This document shows, piece by piece, positions 42,916 to 52,160 of a stretch of DNA of 64,000 bases. Origin of the DNA: Hymenobacter artigasi. GTDB taxonomy: Bacteria > Bacteroidota > Bacteroidia > Cytophagales > Hymenobacteraceae. Below the pieces are notes generated by a model that was not told the DNA's origin, did not search any database, and saw only the letters and a list, made by a program, of their open reading frames with translations. The position numbers and the translations under genes are program-made. Location of the stretch: positions 124,001 to 188,000 of the forward strand of contig NZ_JAAVTK010000001.1 in the NCBI RefSeq assembly GCF_012275535.1, written 5' to 3'. Each line of letters opens with the position of its first letter. Position 1 is the first letter of the stretch.

Positions 42916-43593
42916 TTACTTCTTTTTGGTCGGCCGCGCTGGCTTGGTTTGTGGCTTGGTAGCCGGCGCAGCCTCGGGCGTGCCCGAGTCCGATTCAAAG
43001 TTAGGGTCAACCGGTGTTTTGGGTGGGGCCACCGTCTTCACCGTGCCTTTGGGGCCGGGCTGGTTGCGGTCTTCAGCACCCAGACCCAACTCTTCGAGTA
43101 CAAATTCGGTGTAATCGTGCGCAGGATTGGTGTAGAGCATGGTCAGGTCGCCGGATTTATCAAAAACCACCGCCAGCGTTTTCTTCTTGGCGACCTTTTC
43201 GACGGCTTCGAATACCTTGTCCTGCACGGGTTTATTCAATTCCTGGCGCTTCTTGAATAGCTGCCCTTCGTAGCCAAACTGCTTGTTGCGGTAAGCTTTC
43301 AACTCCTGCTCCTTGAGCAGAATTTCGTCCTGCCGCTTTTTCTTCATGGCCTCCGTCAGCACAACTTCTTCGTTCTGATAGTTCCGATGCAGCTTATCAA
43401 GGTCTTTTTGCAGGGATTCAATCTCCTTCTGCCAGGTATCCGACAGCAGGTTCAGCTCCTGCTGGGCCTTGGCGTACTCCGGCATTTTGGCCATGATAAA
43501 CTCCGAATCGACCCAGCCAAACTTTTGGGCCTGGGCTTCCGGTGCAACGACTAGCAACAACAAGGCCAATATCAGGCCGCCAAAGTTCTTCAT
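42916..43593 (-). CDS. OmpH/Skp-family periplasmic chaperone 1
   Basis: The 225-residue protein has a signal peptide (MKNFGGLILALLLLVVAPEAQA), the Skp start QKFGWVDSEFIMAKMPEY, a long charged coiled-coil region (about 40-130), the strand LAVVFDKSGDLTMLYTNP, and a Pro/Lys-rich tail ending PTKKK. Bacteroidota often carry two ompH genes after bamA, as here. It begins 38 bp after the bamA stop. Confidence 0.92.
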   Translation of the reverse strand: MKNFGGLILALLLLVVAPEAQAQKFGWVDSEFIMAKMPEYAKAQQELNLLSDTWQKEIESLQKDLDKLHRNYQNEEVVLTEAMKKKRQDEILLKEQELKAYRNKQFGYEGQLFKKRQELNKPVQDKVFEAVEKVAKKKTLAVVFDKSGDLTMLYTNPAHDYTEFVLEELGLGAEDRNQPGPKGTVKTVAPPKTPVDPNFESDSGTPEAAPATKPQTKPARPTKKK

Positions 43594-43631
43594 ACGGGAG
43601 GAAACGTGAAACTTTGCTCGCTAGTGCCTTA

Positions 43632-46163
43632 CTAGCGAATTTGCTGGCCAATGATGAAGTGGAAGTGGTTGGGGTCCTGCTTGGTGCCGGCCGGAGTACC
43701 AATCGGCGGTATCACGGAGTCGAAGCCGTGGCCGAAGTCGAAGCCCAGCAGGCCAAACGCCGACATGAAGATACGGGCACCTACGCCAGCCGAGCGGTAC
43801 AGCTTGTAGGGGTTGTAGTTCTGGTAGGAGTCGAAGGCATTGCCCGCTTCGGCAAAGCCCAGCACGTACACCGTAGCGGCCGGATTGAGGCTGACGGGGT
43901 AGCGCATTTCCAGCACATACTTGTTGAATGCGATGCCGCCGGCCTGGCCCGACTGCGCCGTCGGAATGGCGAAGGTCGCGTTGGGGTCGTCGTAGCCGCG
44001 CAGGCCCACGTAGTCGGTACCTACCAGGTAGTTGCCGCCGCCGTTGTAGCCCAGGCCCGCGCCACCCATTTTAAATCGCTCAAACGGCCCTACGTCGCGC
44101 TTGGAATTGTAGGTTCCCAGGTAGCCAAAGTGAGCACGAGTGTTCAGCACCAGCTTGCCCACAATCGGGGTAAACCACGAAGCATCAAACATCCATTTGT
44201 GGAATTCAATCCACTGGTTGTTGCTCGGATGGTCGGGATTCAGCAGCGAATAAGGCGGCGTCAGGTTCACGCTCAGGCTCAGCGATGAGCCCCGGCGCGT
44301 ATAAGTGGGGTTGTCGATGCTGTTGCGGGCCAGCGTGGTATTCAGGGTAATGTTGTTGAACGTACCCGAAGCAGCCCCGGCTATCACCGCATAGTTCTGC
44401 GTCTGATACTGGCTGTACGACAGCGAGTTACTGAGCGTGAAGTAGTCATCTGGCACGCGCAGCTGGCGGCCCAGGCCCACAGTGGCACTGTTCACCTTGA
44501 TGAACTGGTCTGAAGCCGCGTCCAACGCCGCACCAGTCCGCTGCACGCTGTGGTTCAGGCTGAACGAGAAGGAGTTCGGCCGGCGGCCACCCAGCCAGGG
44601 CTCGGTAAATGACAGGGAGTAAGCTTGGTACTGCAATCCATTGGCCTGCACGTTGAGCGACAGGCGCTGGCCATCGCCGGAAGGCACAGGCGTCCAGTTG
44701 CGCAGCGTACCGGCTTTGCGCAGCGAGAAGTTGTTGAAAACAAGGCCTACCGTACCAATAAAGCCGGCATAACCGCCCCAGCCCCCCGACAGCGTTACCT
44801 GGTCCGAAGGCTTTTCTACCACCGTGTAGTTGATATCAACCGTGCCATCGGCTTGGTTTGGGATGGGGTTGATTCCAATTTTTTCCGGGTCGAAATAGCC
44901 CAGGGTGGCAATTTCCCGCTGCGAGCGAATGAGCAGTTCCCGGTTAAATTTATCGCCGGGCAGCGTGCGCAACGTCCGGCGCAACACGTGGTCGCTCGTT
45001 TTGGTATTGCCCGAGATGTTGATGTCTTTGATGTGGGCCTGTACCCCTTCGTTCAAGCGCATTTCAATGTCAATCGAGTCGCCTTCAACCTTGGTTTCCA
45101 CCGGGTCGATGGTGAAGAACAAGTAGCCATCGTTGAGATACAGCGAAGAAATGTCCTGCCCGGTCGGATTGTAGTTCAGGCGCTTATCCAGAATCTCCTT
45201 GCTGTAAGTACTACCAGACTTGATGCCCAGCACATTGGCCAAGGTCTTGTCGTCGTACAGGTAGTTGCCGTTCCAGGTAATGTGGCGGAAATAGTATTTA
45301 GGGCCCTCGTCTACGGTGATGCGCAAGGCCAGGCCTTTATCGTCGCGCATGAGCGTATCGCTCACAATGGTTGCGTCGCGGTAGCCCTCGGAATTATAGA
45401 ATTCCAGCAGCTTCTTCTTGTCCTCCTCGTAATCGCTACGCTGGAATTTGCCGGGGGTCAGGAATTTATACGGTTTACGCTCTTTGGTCTTCTTGAGCTT
45501 GCCCTTCAGCTTACGGTCCGTAAAGGCTTTGTTGCCTTCAAAGGCAATTTCATGGATGCGCACTTTCGAGCCTTCATCCACGTCAATACGCAGGGCCACG
45601 CTATTCGACAAGCTCGAATCGGCAACCTGCACAATGCCCACCTTGGTATCGAGGTAGCCTTTATTTACGAAGAATTTGCGCACTTGCGTCCGCGCATTGT
45701 TCATCAGAGCATCCGTCACCACCTTGCCCCGAATCAGGGTAATTTTCTTGGTGAGGTCTTCAGTTTGCCCTTTTTTGATGCCCGTAAAAGTAAATTTCGA
45801 CAAGCGCGGCCGCTCCTTCAGGTTATAGTCGAGGAAAATCTTGTTGCCCTCAAATCGAGCCACCGTAACGCTCACGTCGCCGAGGATGCCCTGGGCCCAC
45901 AGCTTCCGGATGGATTTACCAATCTCCTCGCCCGGGATACTGATGGGGTCGCCCACGCGCAAACCAGTCAGGCCAATCAGGGTATTGGGGTCAAGGTAGC
46001 GGGCACCGCTAATGGTAATGCCCCCTAGCTCATATTTCTTGGGCTCGTCGAGTCCGGCGGCTCCCTGCTGCTGCGCCTGTACGTGTATTGGCTGCGCTAT
46101 CAAGCCGGCCAATACCACCATCAAAAGCGCACACTTAATAAAAAAATTACGCACAATAAACAT
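43632..46163 (-). CDS. bamA: Outer-membrane assembly protein BamA
   Basis: The Omp85 insertase that folds beta-barrel proteins. The 843 residues have a signal peptide (ending HVQAQ), five POTRA domains (about 46-121, 122-200, 201-290, 291-376, 377-455; each with a GxxxF/Y turn such as ISGNTKTSDHVLRR), and a C-terminal barrel with the L6 loop motif VGLRGYDD near 727 (VRGF-like) and the terminal strand FHFIIGQQIR. It starts 9 bp after the uppS stop and is followed by two Skp-like chaperones, so synthesis of insertase and chaperones is coordinated. Confidence 0.96.
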   Translation of the reverse strand: MFIVRNFFIKCALLMVVLAGLIAQPIHVQAQQQGAAGLDEPKKYELGGITISGARYLDPNTLIGLTGLRVGDPISIPGEEIGKSIRKLWAQGILGDVSVTVARFEGNKIFLDYNLKERPRLSKFTFTGIKKGQTEDLTKKITLIRGKVVTDALMNNARTQVRKFFVNKGYLDTKVGIVQVADSSLSNSVALRIDVDEGSKVRIHEIAFEGNKAFTDRKLKGKLKKTKERKPYKFLTPGKFQRSDYEEDKKKLLEFYNSEGYRDATIVSDTLMRDDKGLALRITVDEGPKYYFRHITWNGNYLYDDKTLANVLGIKSGSTYSKEILDKRLNYNPTGQDISSLYLNDGYLFFTIDPVETKVEGDSIDIEMRLNEGVQAHIKDINISGNTKTSDHVLRRTLRTLPGDKFNRELLIRSQREIATLGYFDPEKIGINPIPNQADGTVDINYTVVEKPSDQVTLSGGWGGYAGFIGTVGLVFNNFSLRKAGTLRNWTPVPSGDGQRLSLNVQANGLQYQAYSLSFTEPWLGGRRPNSFSFSLNHSVQRTGAALDAASDQFIKVNSATVGLGRQLRVPDDYFTLSNSLSYSQYQTQNYAVIAGAASGTFNNITLNTTLARNSIDNPTYTRRGSSLSLSVNLTPPYSLLNPDHPSNNQWIEFHKWMFDASWFTPIVGKLVLNTRAHFGYLGTYNSKRDVGPFERFKMGGAGLGYNGGGNYLVGTDYVGLRGYDDPNATFAIPTAQSGQAGGIAFNKYVLEMRYPVSLNPAATVYVLGFAEAGNAFDSYQNYNPYKLYRSAGVGARIFMSAFGLLGFDFGHGFDSVIPPIGTPAGTKQDPNHFHFIIGQQIR

Positions 46164-46172
46164 TACAAAGAT

Positions 46173-46919
46173 TTAAGATACAGTGATTTGCTCACTGGTT
46201 TTACCAAATCGCCGCTCCCGGCGCTGATAAGCCCGGATGGCCTCCTGAAAGTGCTGCTTCCGAAAGTCCGGCCACAGCAAATCGGTGATGTACAACTCCG
46301 TATAGGCCAGCTGCCACAGTAAAAAGTTACTAATTCGCTGCTCGCCACTGGTTCGGATAAGAAGTTCAGGGTCAGGCATTTTGGCCGTCACCAGATAGCT
46401 CGCCACCGTAGCTTCGGTCACCTGGCTGGGCTGGAGCCGGCCAGTAGCCACGTCATCGGCCATTCGTTTGGCCGCTTGGGTAAGGTCCCAACGGCCGCTG
46501 TAGCTCAGGGCCAGCACCAGCGTCATGCGCGTGCCATGCTTGGTTAGCTCCATTGCCTCGGCCAGTTCCCGCTGGCAGCTTTTGGGCAAAGTAGCTAGGT
46601 CACCAATGGCTTCCAGGCGAATGCTGTTTTTGAGCAGCGTAGCCGTCTCCTTGCGGATGGTATGCACCAGCAGTTGCATCAGGGCCATTACCTCCAACGC
46701 CGGACGATTCCAGTTTTCCGTTGAGAATGCGTACAGGGTTAGGAAGCGCACGCCCAATTCGGCGGCTTCCTCCACAGTTTCACGCACAGCCGTGATGGCG
46801 CTTTGGTGACCAAATACGCGCAAGCCTCCACGCTGCTTGGCCCAGCGCCCATTGCCATCCATGATGACGGCTACATGAGCGGGAATATTTTGAGTATCTA
46901 TTTCGGCCTTGCCGGTCAT
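46173..46919 (-). CDS. uppS: Undecaprenyl diphosphate synthase
   Basis: Extends farnesyl diphosphate with cis-isoprene units to make the lipid carrier for peptidoglycan and surface glycans. The 248 residues contain the catalytic Asp21 in IMDGNGRWAKQR, the FSTENWNRP segment, and the C-terminal PDPELLIRTSGEQRISNFLLWQLAYTE signature. Length is normal. It sits immediately before bamA, a widely conserved arrangement in Bacteroidota. Confidence 0.97.
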   Translation of the reverse strand: MTGKAEIDTQNIPAHVAVIMDGNGRWAKQRGGLRVFGHQSAITAVRETVEEAAELGVRFLTLYAFSTENWNRPALEVMALMQLLVHTIRKETATLLKNSIRLEAIGDLATLPKSCQRELAEAMELTKHGTRMTLVLALSYSGRWDLTQAAKRMADDVATGRLQPSQVTEATVASYLVTAKMPDPELLIRTSGEQRISNFLLWQLAYTELYITDLLWPDFRKQHFQEAIRAYQRRERRFGKTSEQITVS

Positions 46920-47051
46920 CTTTGCGGTTTCGCTAAAAGAGCCCGCAAGTTACGGAAATGGTTGCATTTAGCAGCCGAACGCCAATACTGGCTTTTGGCT
47001 ATATGGCATTCACAATTATATCGAAAGCATTCGTCAGCCATCAGCTAACTA

Positions 47052-47807
47052 CTACTTTAACAACCCTTTATTCTTTTTATACTGGTCGGGGCAGCGGATT
47101 TTATAGAACGTATACGATAAGCTGACCCCACTATAATAATACCAATCCTGGTCATGAACATTTACCAGCAGGGGGTCTTGGGTGCTCAAATGGTCGAGCT
47201 GGTCAGTAAATGTTTTGCGGACACCTACTTCCAGTCCCAAATTGAGGTGTTCCGAAAGTGCGTATTTAATACCCGCACCAGCCGGGATGGCCAGCCCCAA
47301 CATGCTGCCCTTCTGGTTGAAGGTTGGCTGTAGAAGAGGGTTATTGGATACCGTAGTGGTATTGGCGTAGAATGCTGCCAAGCCAGCAAACAGGTAGGGC
47401 GTAAAATGCACCTTATCTGTCCGGTAATGGTAATCCATGAAGTTGTACTCCACCACCGCCGATGCTTCCAGCACGCTGCCTTTGGTATTGGCCTGCCGGT
47501 AGCTCTGCAGCGGGGGCACTCCCCCATTCACACCCTTCACATTGTCATCGGCACCGCGTAGGAAACCAGCGGTGAAGCCGCCCCGCAAGGTAATGGGTAC
47601 CGATACATCCTTGCGATAGAAGGCGGTGAAGGCAGGACGGCTATTTTGCAGCTGAAAATCGGGCGATATTTCGCCCCGATAATTGGTGGCTCCAATACCA
47701 ATACCTACTTCGCTAGTGTTCTGCGCGTTGGCTGAAACACAAAAAAACGTACTCCCCGCCTGCACAAAGCAAGCGAAGAGTACGTTTTTGAAACCTGAAT
47801 TCGTCAT
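47052..47807 (-). CDS. PorG-like outer-membrane beta-barrel (DUF6089)
   Basis: 251 residues with a signal peptide ending SANAQ and a small-barrel pattern: SEVGIGIGATNYRGEI, FRKDVS-type strands, YLFAGLAAFYAN, AGIKYALSEHLNLGLEVGVRKTFTDQLDHL, and the final VSLSYTFYKIRCP strand. DUF6089 proteins include PorG of the type IX secretion system, and PorG genes typically lie next to uppS and bamA, as this one does (132 bp before uppS). The T9SS role is inferred from family and place. Confidence 0.85.
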   Translation of the reverse strand: MTNSGFKNVLFACFVQAGSTFFCVSANAQNTSEVGIGIGATNYRGEISPDFQLQNSRPAFTAFYRKDVSVPITLRGGFTAGFLRGADDNVKGVNGGVPPLQSYRQANTKGSVLEASAVVEYNFMDYHYRTDKVHFTPYLFAGLAAFYANTTTVSNNPLLQPTFNQKGSMLGLAIPAGAGIKYALSEHLNLGLEVGVRKTFTDQLDHLSTQDPLLVNVHDQDWYYYSGVSLSYTFYKIRCPDQYKKNKGLLK

Positions 47808-47855
47808 TTAGTAATTGCTGACTCGGAAAAAGAAACCTAAGCCAACAGTCGCTGG

Positions 47856-48749
47856 CTAGCGGAATTTGGGGTTCTTGATGCGGGGCGTCAAGATGTAGTT
47901 CAATGTTACACCTGTTACGATGTACCAGTCGGTTTTATTGCCCGAGTCACCACGAGGAGTACCACCCACCACATTCTGACCAGTGAAGTTGCTGTAGTCT
48001 CCCGCCTGGCTTTTGGTAATACCGTTGCCAAAATACAGTGCTGCAGGGGTAGTCAAACTTGATAGTTGGGCGTATTTTCCGCCGGTGTCATCCAGATAGT
48101 CGGTGAAGGTTTTGCGCCAGCCGATTTCCAGGCTCGCATCGAAGTTGCGGTTAATGCGGTAGCGGATACCGCCACCGAAAGGAATCGAAAACTGCGTCTT
48201 GCCATAGGCAGTAGCCTGACCTTCTGTTTTCAGGGGCTGCAGGTCAACGTAGTTGCCGTTCTTATCGAGGCCCTGGGGGTTGTGGTAGAAACCAGCTACA
48301 CCAGCGAAAACGTAGGGCACAAAGTCCGGACGCTTGAGGTAGTTGTTGCGGTTTTCGATAAGGTCAACGATGGCAACGGCTGAAGCTTCCAGAATATCAT
48401 TCCGGAAATTCATATTGCGGTTGTTACGGAAGCGAGCATCCGGGTCTTGGTCGCTGGCGAAGGAGTCATCGCCCGAGATGCGGCCATACGACAAGCCAAG
48501 GCGGCCCGACACACGCGGATAGAAACGACGGGTAATAGAAATACCTGCACCAACACGAGTAGCACCGAGGCGCAAGCTAGTGAAGCTAGTTACGGGTGTT
48601 AAATCCCCGAAGTAGTTCATCGCATTCAGGCTGAAGCCGATGGAGTTGTATTGCTTCCGCTTGCTGAATTGCTGGGCATCCGCCTCTGGTGTTGCCACCA
48701 AAGCCAGCCCGAGCACTACGGCCGTAGAATACGTGAAAATATTTTTCAT
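47856..48749 (-). CDS. Second PorG-like outer-membrane beta-barrel (DUF6089 paralogue)
   Basis: 297 residues: signal peptide ending PEADAQ, then SIGFSLNAMNYFGDL, ISITRRFYPRVSGRLGLSYGRI, FVPYVFAGVAGFYHNP, GGGIRYRINRNFDASLEIGWRKTFTDYLDD and a last strand VTGVTLNYILTP. It matches the downstream gene motif for motif (NYxGEI/NYFGDL, GxxAxFYxN, ExGxRKTFTDxLD) and is clearly a tandem duplicate, 48 bp upstream. A TACTTTTG box lies 73 bp before its ATG. Confidence 0.85.
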   Translation of the reverse strand: MKNIFTYSTAVVLGLALVATPEADAQQFSKRKQYNSIGFSLNAMNYFGDLTPVTSFTSLRLGATRVGAGISITRRFYPRVSGRLGLSYGRISGDDSFASDQDPDARFRNNRNMNFRNDILEASAVAIVDLIENRNNYLKRPDFVPYVFAGVAGFYHNPQGLDKNGNYVDLQPLKTEGQATAYGKTQFSIPFGGGIRYRINRNFDASLEIGWRKTFTDYLDDTGGKYAQLSSLTTPAALYFGNGITKSQAGDYSNFTGQNVVGGTPRGDSGNKTDWYIVTGVTLNYILTPRIKNPKFR

Positions 48750-48822
48750 AAGGCAACTAAAATGATGATACTAAGTTCGGCGAGCAAATGCAATGCAGAG
48801 AGTGCACAGTTTCAGACGGTGA

Positions 48823-48830
48823 CAAAAGTA
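48823..48830 (-). promoter_or_regulatory. Possible -7 element (TACTTTTG) before the PorG-like genes
   Basis: Exact TAnnTTTG on the minus strand in the 138-bp gap after nadK. No TTTG at the usual -33 position. If used, it gives a leader of about 70 bases. Confidence 0.4.
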
Positions 48831-48887
48831 GGGCTAATCGGGAACTTAAAAAAGTTTCGACAATTTTTTCAGCAAAAAACTCTGTTT

Positions 48888-49781
48888 TCAGACCTGAATA
48901 CCAGCGGGGTTGCGCCGGTCGAGGCCCCAATTCAGTTTGCTGCGCAAGGTACTGAGGAAGTTGACGTAATTAAGTTTTACTAGCCGAGCATTGAAGGCTT
49001 CTCGGCGAACGGCTATCTGAACGGACGCTTCGACGGGCAGGGAGCGGGAATCGAGCGCCAGCATGTAGCTGGAGCTGCGGCCTTCAATTTCGAAGGAAAT
49101 CACGCTCTGGTCGGACACCACCAAGGGGCGCACATTCAGATTGTGGGGGCATACGGGAGCAATGATAAAATTGTTTGTCTGCGGCAGCATTACCGGGCCG
49201 CCGCAGCTCAGGGAATAGCCAGTTGAGCCGGTGGGTGTGGCCACGACGAGGCCATCGGCCCAGTAGGAATTGAGGTATTCGCCGTCGATGTAGGTGTGCA
49301 CGACAATCATAGACGATGTGTCGCGCTTGAGGACGCTGAACTCATTGAGGCCGAAATTAAGGCTGCCAAATACGTCGGGGTCAGTGTCGACGCGAATCAG
49401 GCTGCGCTCTTCGATGGTAAAATGACCTTTGAAAAGGGCATCAATGGCCTGGGCAATGCGGTCGGGGGTGATGGTGGCCAGGAAGCCCAGGCGGCCGGTG
49501 TGGATGCCGAGAATCGGAATCTGGAGGCTGCCGACGTAGGTGACGGTATCGAGCAGGGTGCCATCGCCGCCGATGCTGAGCACGAACTGGACGCCGCGTA
49601 GCGAGTCGCCGCGGTGGAACTCGGTGGTGCCTTCGGGCAGGCGCAGGCGGTTGTCGAGGAAGGTGCGGAAGGCTTCGCCAATGCGGACTTCGGCCCGGCG
49701 GGCGGCCAAATCGTCGAGCAGGGCCTGAATGGCGGGGGCGGCTTCGTCGTCGAAAGGCTTACCAAAAATGGCGATTTTCAT
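48888..49781 (-). CDS. nadK: NAD kinase
   Basis: Phosphorylates NAD to NADP. The 297 residues carry the GGDGT motif at 71-75 with catalytic Asp73, the NE/D motif GLNEFSVL, and the C-terminal Gly-rich DGLVVATPTGSTGYSLSCGGP. Start MKIAIFGKPF is typical. It is embedded in the outer-membrane cluster between an Omp85-like gene and the PorG-like pair, an order common in Bacteroidota. Confidence 0.97.
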   Translation of the reverse strand: MKIAIFGKPFDDEAAPAIQALLDDLAARRAEVRIGEAFRTFLDNRLRLPEGTTEFHRGDSLRGVQFVLSIGGDGTLLDTVTYVGSLQIPILGIHTGRLGFLATITPDRIAQAIDALFKGHFTIEERSLIRVDTDPDVFGSLNFGLNEFSVLKRDTSSMIVVHTYIDGEYLNSYWADGLVVATPTGSTGYSLSCGGPVMLPQTNNFIIAPVCPHNLNVRPLVVSDQSVISFEIEGRSSSYMLALDSRSLPVEASVQIAVRREAFNARLVKLNYVNFLSTLRSKLNWGLDRRNPAGIQV

Positions 49782-49861
49782 GCGGAGGGAAAAGCGGATT
49801 ACGTAATAATAGCGGGTGCTTACGTAACAAATAAATAATATGGGTGGCGGGAATGAACCGG

Positions 49862-51316
49862 CTAAATCGGGAATTCGGCCCGGAAAAAGTAGCCGGTTTG
49901 CCCTAAGCCATTGAGGGTGTATTCGGCGGTGAATACCCGGTCGTAGTACGTGACGAGGTGCAGACCGAGGCCAACGGCACTTAATAGCTGATTGGGCAGG
50001 CGATTTTGGGACAGTGAATGCGGGGCGACAACGTAGCCGGCATCGGCAAAGATATTGAGGTAGAGGGCGAGCGGGATGGTATTGATTTTGGGATTGTCGA
50101 TGGACTGCAGCCGAATAGGCTGGGGCCGCAGCAGCGGGTACGACAGCCCCTGCTGCACCAGGGCATAGTGGCGGCCGTCGACAACGTACTGGTCGTAGCC
50201 GCGCACCAGGTCTTCGTAGCCGAGGGCGCGGCTGTCGGCGTAGGCAAGCTGCCGGGTTAGGCGGGTCTGCCCGCTGAGGCCGACACTGTAGTAAAATTCG
50301 CGGCCCAGGGCCAGGTAACGGGTATAGTTCAGGTGCAGGGTGGTGATGCTGGGGGTGGTACCATCGAGAAAAACGCGGTGCGTGAGCGCGACCTGGGCAT
50401 AGCGACCGGTGAGCGGGTAGGCGAAGGTGTTGCGCTGGTTGCGGGTGCTGGTGAGGTTCAGGTCGAGGTATTCGCGCTGGGTGCGGCCGAGATAATAGGT
50501 GGGGTTATAATGATTGACCGAGTCGCTGATTTGCTCGCGGTGGTAGGAAAGGTTGAGGGCCGTGAGAAACTGGACGGTGTGCCGGAAGCGCAGCCCGCCC
50601 GTGACGTAGAAGCGCTGGATGGGAAAGCCATCATCGGCCCGAAATGGGGTGAGGCGGTCGGCCAGCGTGATGTAGTCGAGGGAATGGCTTTGGTAGTAGG
50701 ACGCGCCTACGCCGAGGCCCAGTCGCCGGTAGTGGCCCAGGCCGGGGGCTTCGTAGAACAGCTCGTATTTGCGGTTGAAGCCCAGCTGCAGGTTGGCGAT
50801 GAGTTGCTCGTTGCGGCCGCGAAAGTTGCTGCGCACGAGGTGCACGCCGTAGTCGACGCGTCGCCAGCGGTCGGCGCGGTCGAGCCAAGAACGCAGGTTG
50901 CGGTCGGCCAACGAAAGAATGGGCACCGGAAAAGTGTACCACCGCTCCTGCACCCCGAACACGATGAGCAGCCGGCTACCGGCGCAGCTGGACTGCACCA
51001 CCACGGCGTGAAACAGCTGGAGGTTGAAGAGCCGGCGGCGGTTGGCTTCGAGACAGGCCGGCAGGTCGGCCAGGGTAAGCGTATCGCCTTCGTGAAAGTC
51101 GAGCTCGGCCCGCAGAATACGGTCTTTGGTGACGGCATTGCCCGTAAAAAGAATGGTGCCGACCGCTGCCCGCACTACGCCGGGGCAGGGCAGCACCCGC
51201 ACGAGGGTATCGGTGGGGGCCACCACGGGGCGCAGCGGGTGCGGCAGCGTATCGGCCTGAGCCGGCCCTAAGCCGGCCAGCAGCATCTGCAACGAGAAAA
51301 GGATTCCGAACAGCAC
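49862..51316 (-). CDS. Omp85-superfamily outer-membrane protein with one POTRA domain
   Basis: The 484 residues begin with a signal peptide (MLFGILFSLQMLLAGLGPAQA), then one POTRA-like unit (about 53-120: ILFTGNAVTKDRILRAEL...LFNLQLFHAVVV, ending in an FGVQERWY strand), then a barrel of about 16 strands ending YFFRAEFPI with a terminal aromatic strand. A VRGYDQYVVDG segment near 375 resembles the Omp85 L6 motif (VRGY/F). It is a candidate insertase or secretion pore distinct from BamA. It lies 6 bp after the CBS gene and before nadK. Confidence 0.85.
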   Translation of the reverse strand: MLFGILFSLQMLLAGLGPAQADTLPHPLRPVVAPTDTLVRVLPCPGVVRAAVGTILFTGNAVTKDRILRAELDFHEGDTLTLADLPACLEANRRRLFNLQLFHAVVVQSSCAGSRLLIVFGVQERWYTFPVPILSLADRNLRSWLDRADRWRRVDYGVHLVRSNFRGRNEQLIANLQLGFNRKYELFYEAPGLGHYRRLGLGVGASYYQSHSLDYITLADRLTPFRADDGFPIQRFYVTGGLRFRHTVQFLTALNLSYHREQISDSVNHYNPTYYLGRTQREYLDLNLTSTRNQRNTFAYPLTGRYAQVALTHRVFLDGTTPSITTLHLNYTRYLALGREFYYSVGLSGQTRLTRQLAYADSRALGYEDLVRGYDQYVVDGRHYALVQQGLSYPLLRPQPIRLQSIDNPKINTIPLALYLNIFADAGYVVAPHSLSQNRLPNQLLSAVGLGLHLVTYYDRVFTAEYTLNGLGQTGYFFRAEFPI

Positions 51317-51322
51317 CCGCCT

Positions 51323-52000
51323 CTACACGCTCAGGTAGCGCAGGAGGGCATCGTAGCGCTCCTGCTCGTCGTCGTCGACCACGGCGGTGCCGCTGAACTG
51401 TGCCGTAACGACGTAGCCGAACCGCTCCAGCGTAGCCGTGATGCGGGCCAGATTGTCCGTGTTCAGCTTCAGGGTGAGGCGGATGCGGTAGGGGTCGACT
51501 TCGTCCTGGGCGACCAGGGCACTGATGATTTTGGCGTTATTCTCCTCGACGTAGCGGCTGATTTGGGTGAGCGAATAGTCGCGCTCCTCCATGGTGAGGA
51601 CGATGATGCCGCCCTGGCCGCCGCCGACCGGCTGCTGCCCGAAGGCCGCCAGCGCATCGGCAATGGTGACGACGCCGGCGTACTCGTGGCGCTCATCGAC
51701 GACGGGCACGAGCTGAATTTTATTTTCAATGGCCAGCTCCATCACGCGGTAGAAATGCTGGTCGGGCCGCACGTAGGCATCGGCGTAGCCCAGGGGCATT
51801 GCGGAGAGGGGAGTTTCGGGGTCGTCGAAATCGGCGAGGTCGGCTTCGGTGACGAGGCCCCGGTAGTGGCGGTTGTCGAGGACGGGCAGCTGGGCCACGT
51901 GGAACTCATCGAGCCAGCGCGCTGCCTTGCCCACCGAATCGGTGCCCTTCAGAGGCGGAATCATTTCGTTGAGGAGGTCTTCGGCAAGCAGGGCGGGCAT
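51323..52000 (-). CDS. CBS-domain protein
   Basis: 225 residues with a pair of CBS motifs (about 5-120: VAQLPVLDNRHYRGLVTEADLADFD and IQLVPVVDERHEYAGVVTIADALAAF), which usually bind adenine nucleotides, and a C-terminal ACT-like segment (about 128-205) containing GGIIVLTMEERDYSLTQISRYVEENNAKI. It is cytoplasmic. The gene is 6 bp upstream of the Omp85-like gene and heads the nadK/porG/bamA cluster, as in other Bacteroidota, but the link between nucleotide sensing and envelope assembly is unknown. Confidence 0.9.
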   Translation of the reverse strand: MPALLAEDLLNEMIPPLKGTDSVGKAARWLDEFHVAQLPVLDNRHYRGLVTEADLADFDDPETPLSAMPLGYADAYVRPDQHFYRVMELAIENKIQLVPVVDERHEYAGVVTIADALAAFGQQPVGGGQGGIIVLTMEERDYSLTQISRYVEENNAKIISALVAQDEVDPYRIRLTLKLNTDNLARITATLERFGYVVTAQFSGTAVVDDDEQERYDALLRYLSV

Positions 52001-52019
52001 ATTCTTGGTAATTATGGAT

Positions 52020-52043
52020 TTTGAATTATAAATTATTAATTAG
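52020..52043. repeat. Half of the AATTATAA repeat
   Basis: Single arm TTTTGAATTATAAATTATTA, matching the arm of the element at 54176-54290. No partner arm is nearby; possibly a decayed copy. Confidence 0.5.
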
Positions 52044-52160
52044 GTGTAGTCGAAAGATAGAAGAAAATGGAAAAGTAGTGCAGCTGGCTCCGAAGCCGTG
52101 CGGGAATTGTGGTTGCATAGCAGCTAACAACAATCGAGCCGGCAGAAAGATAAATGTCTT

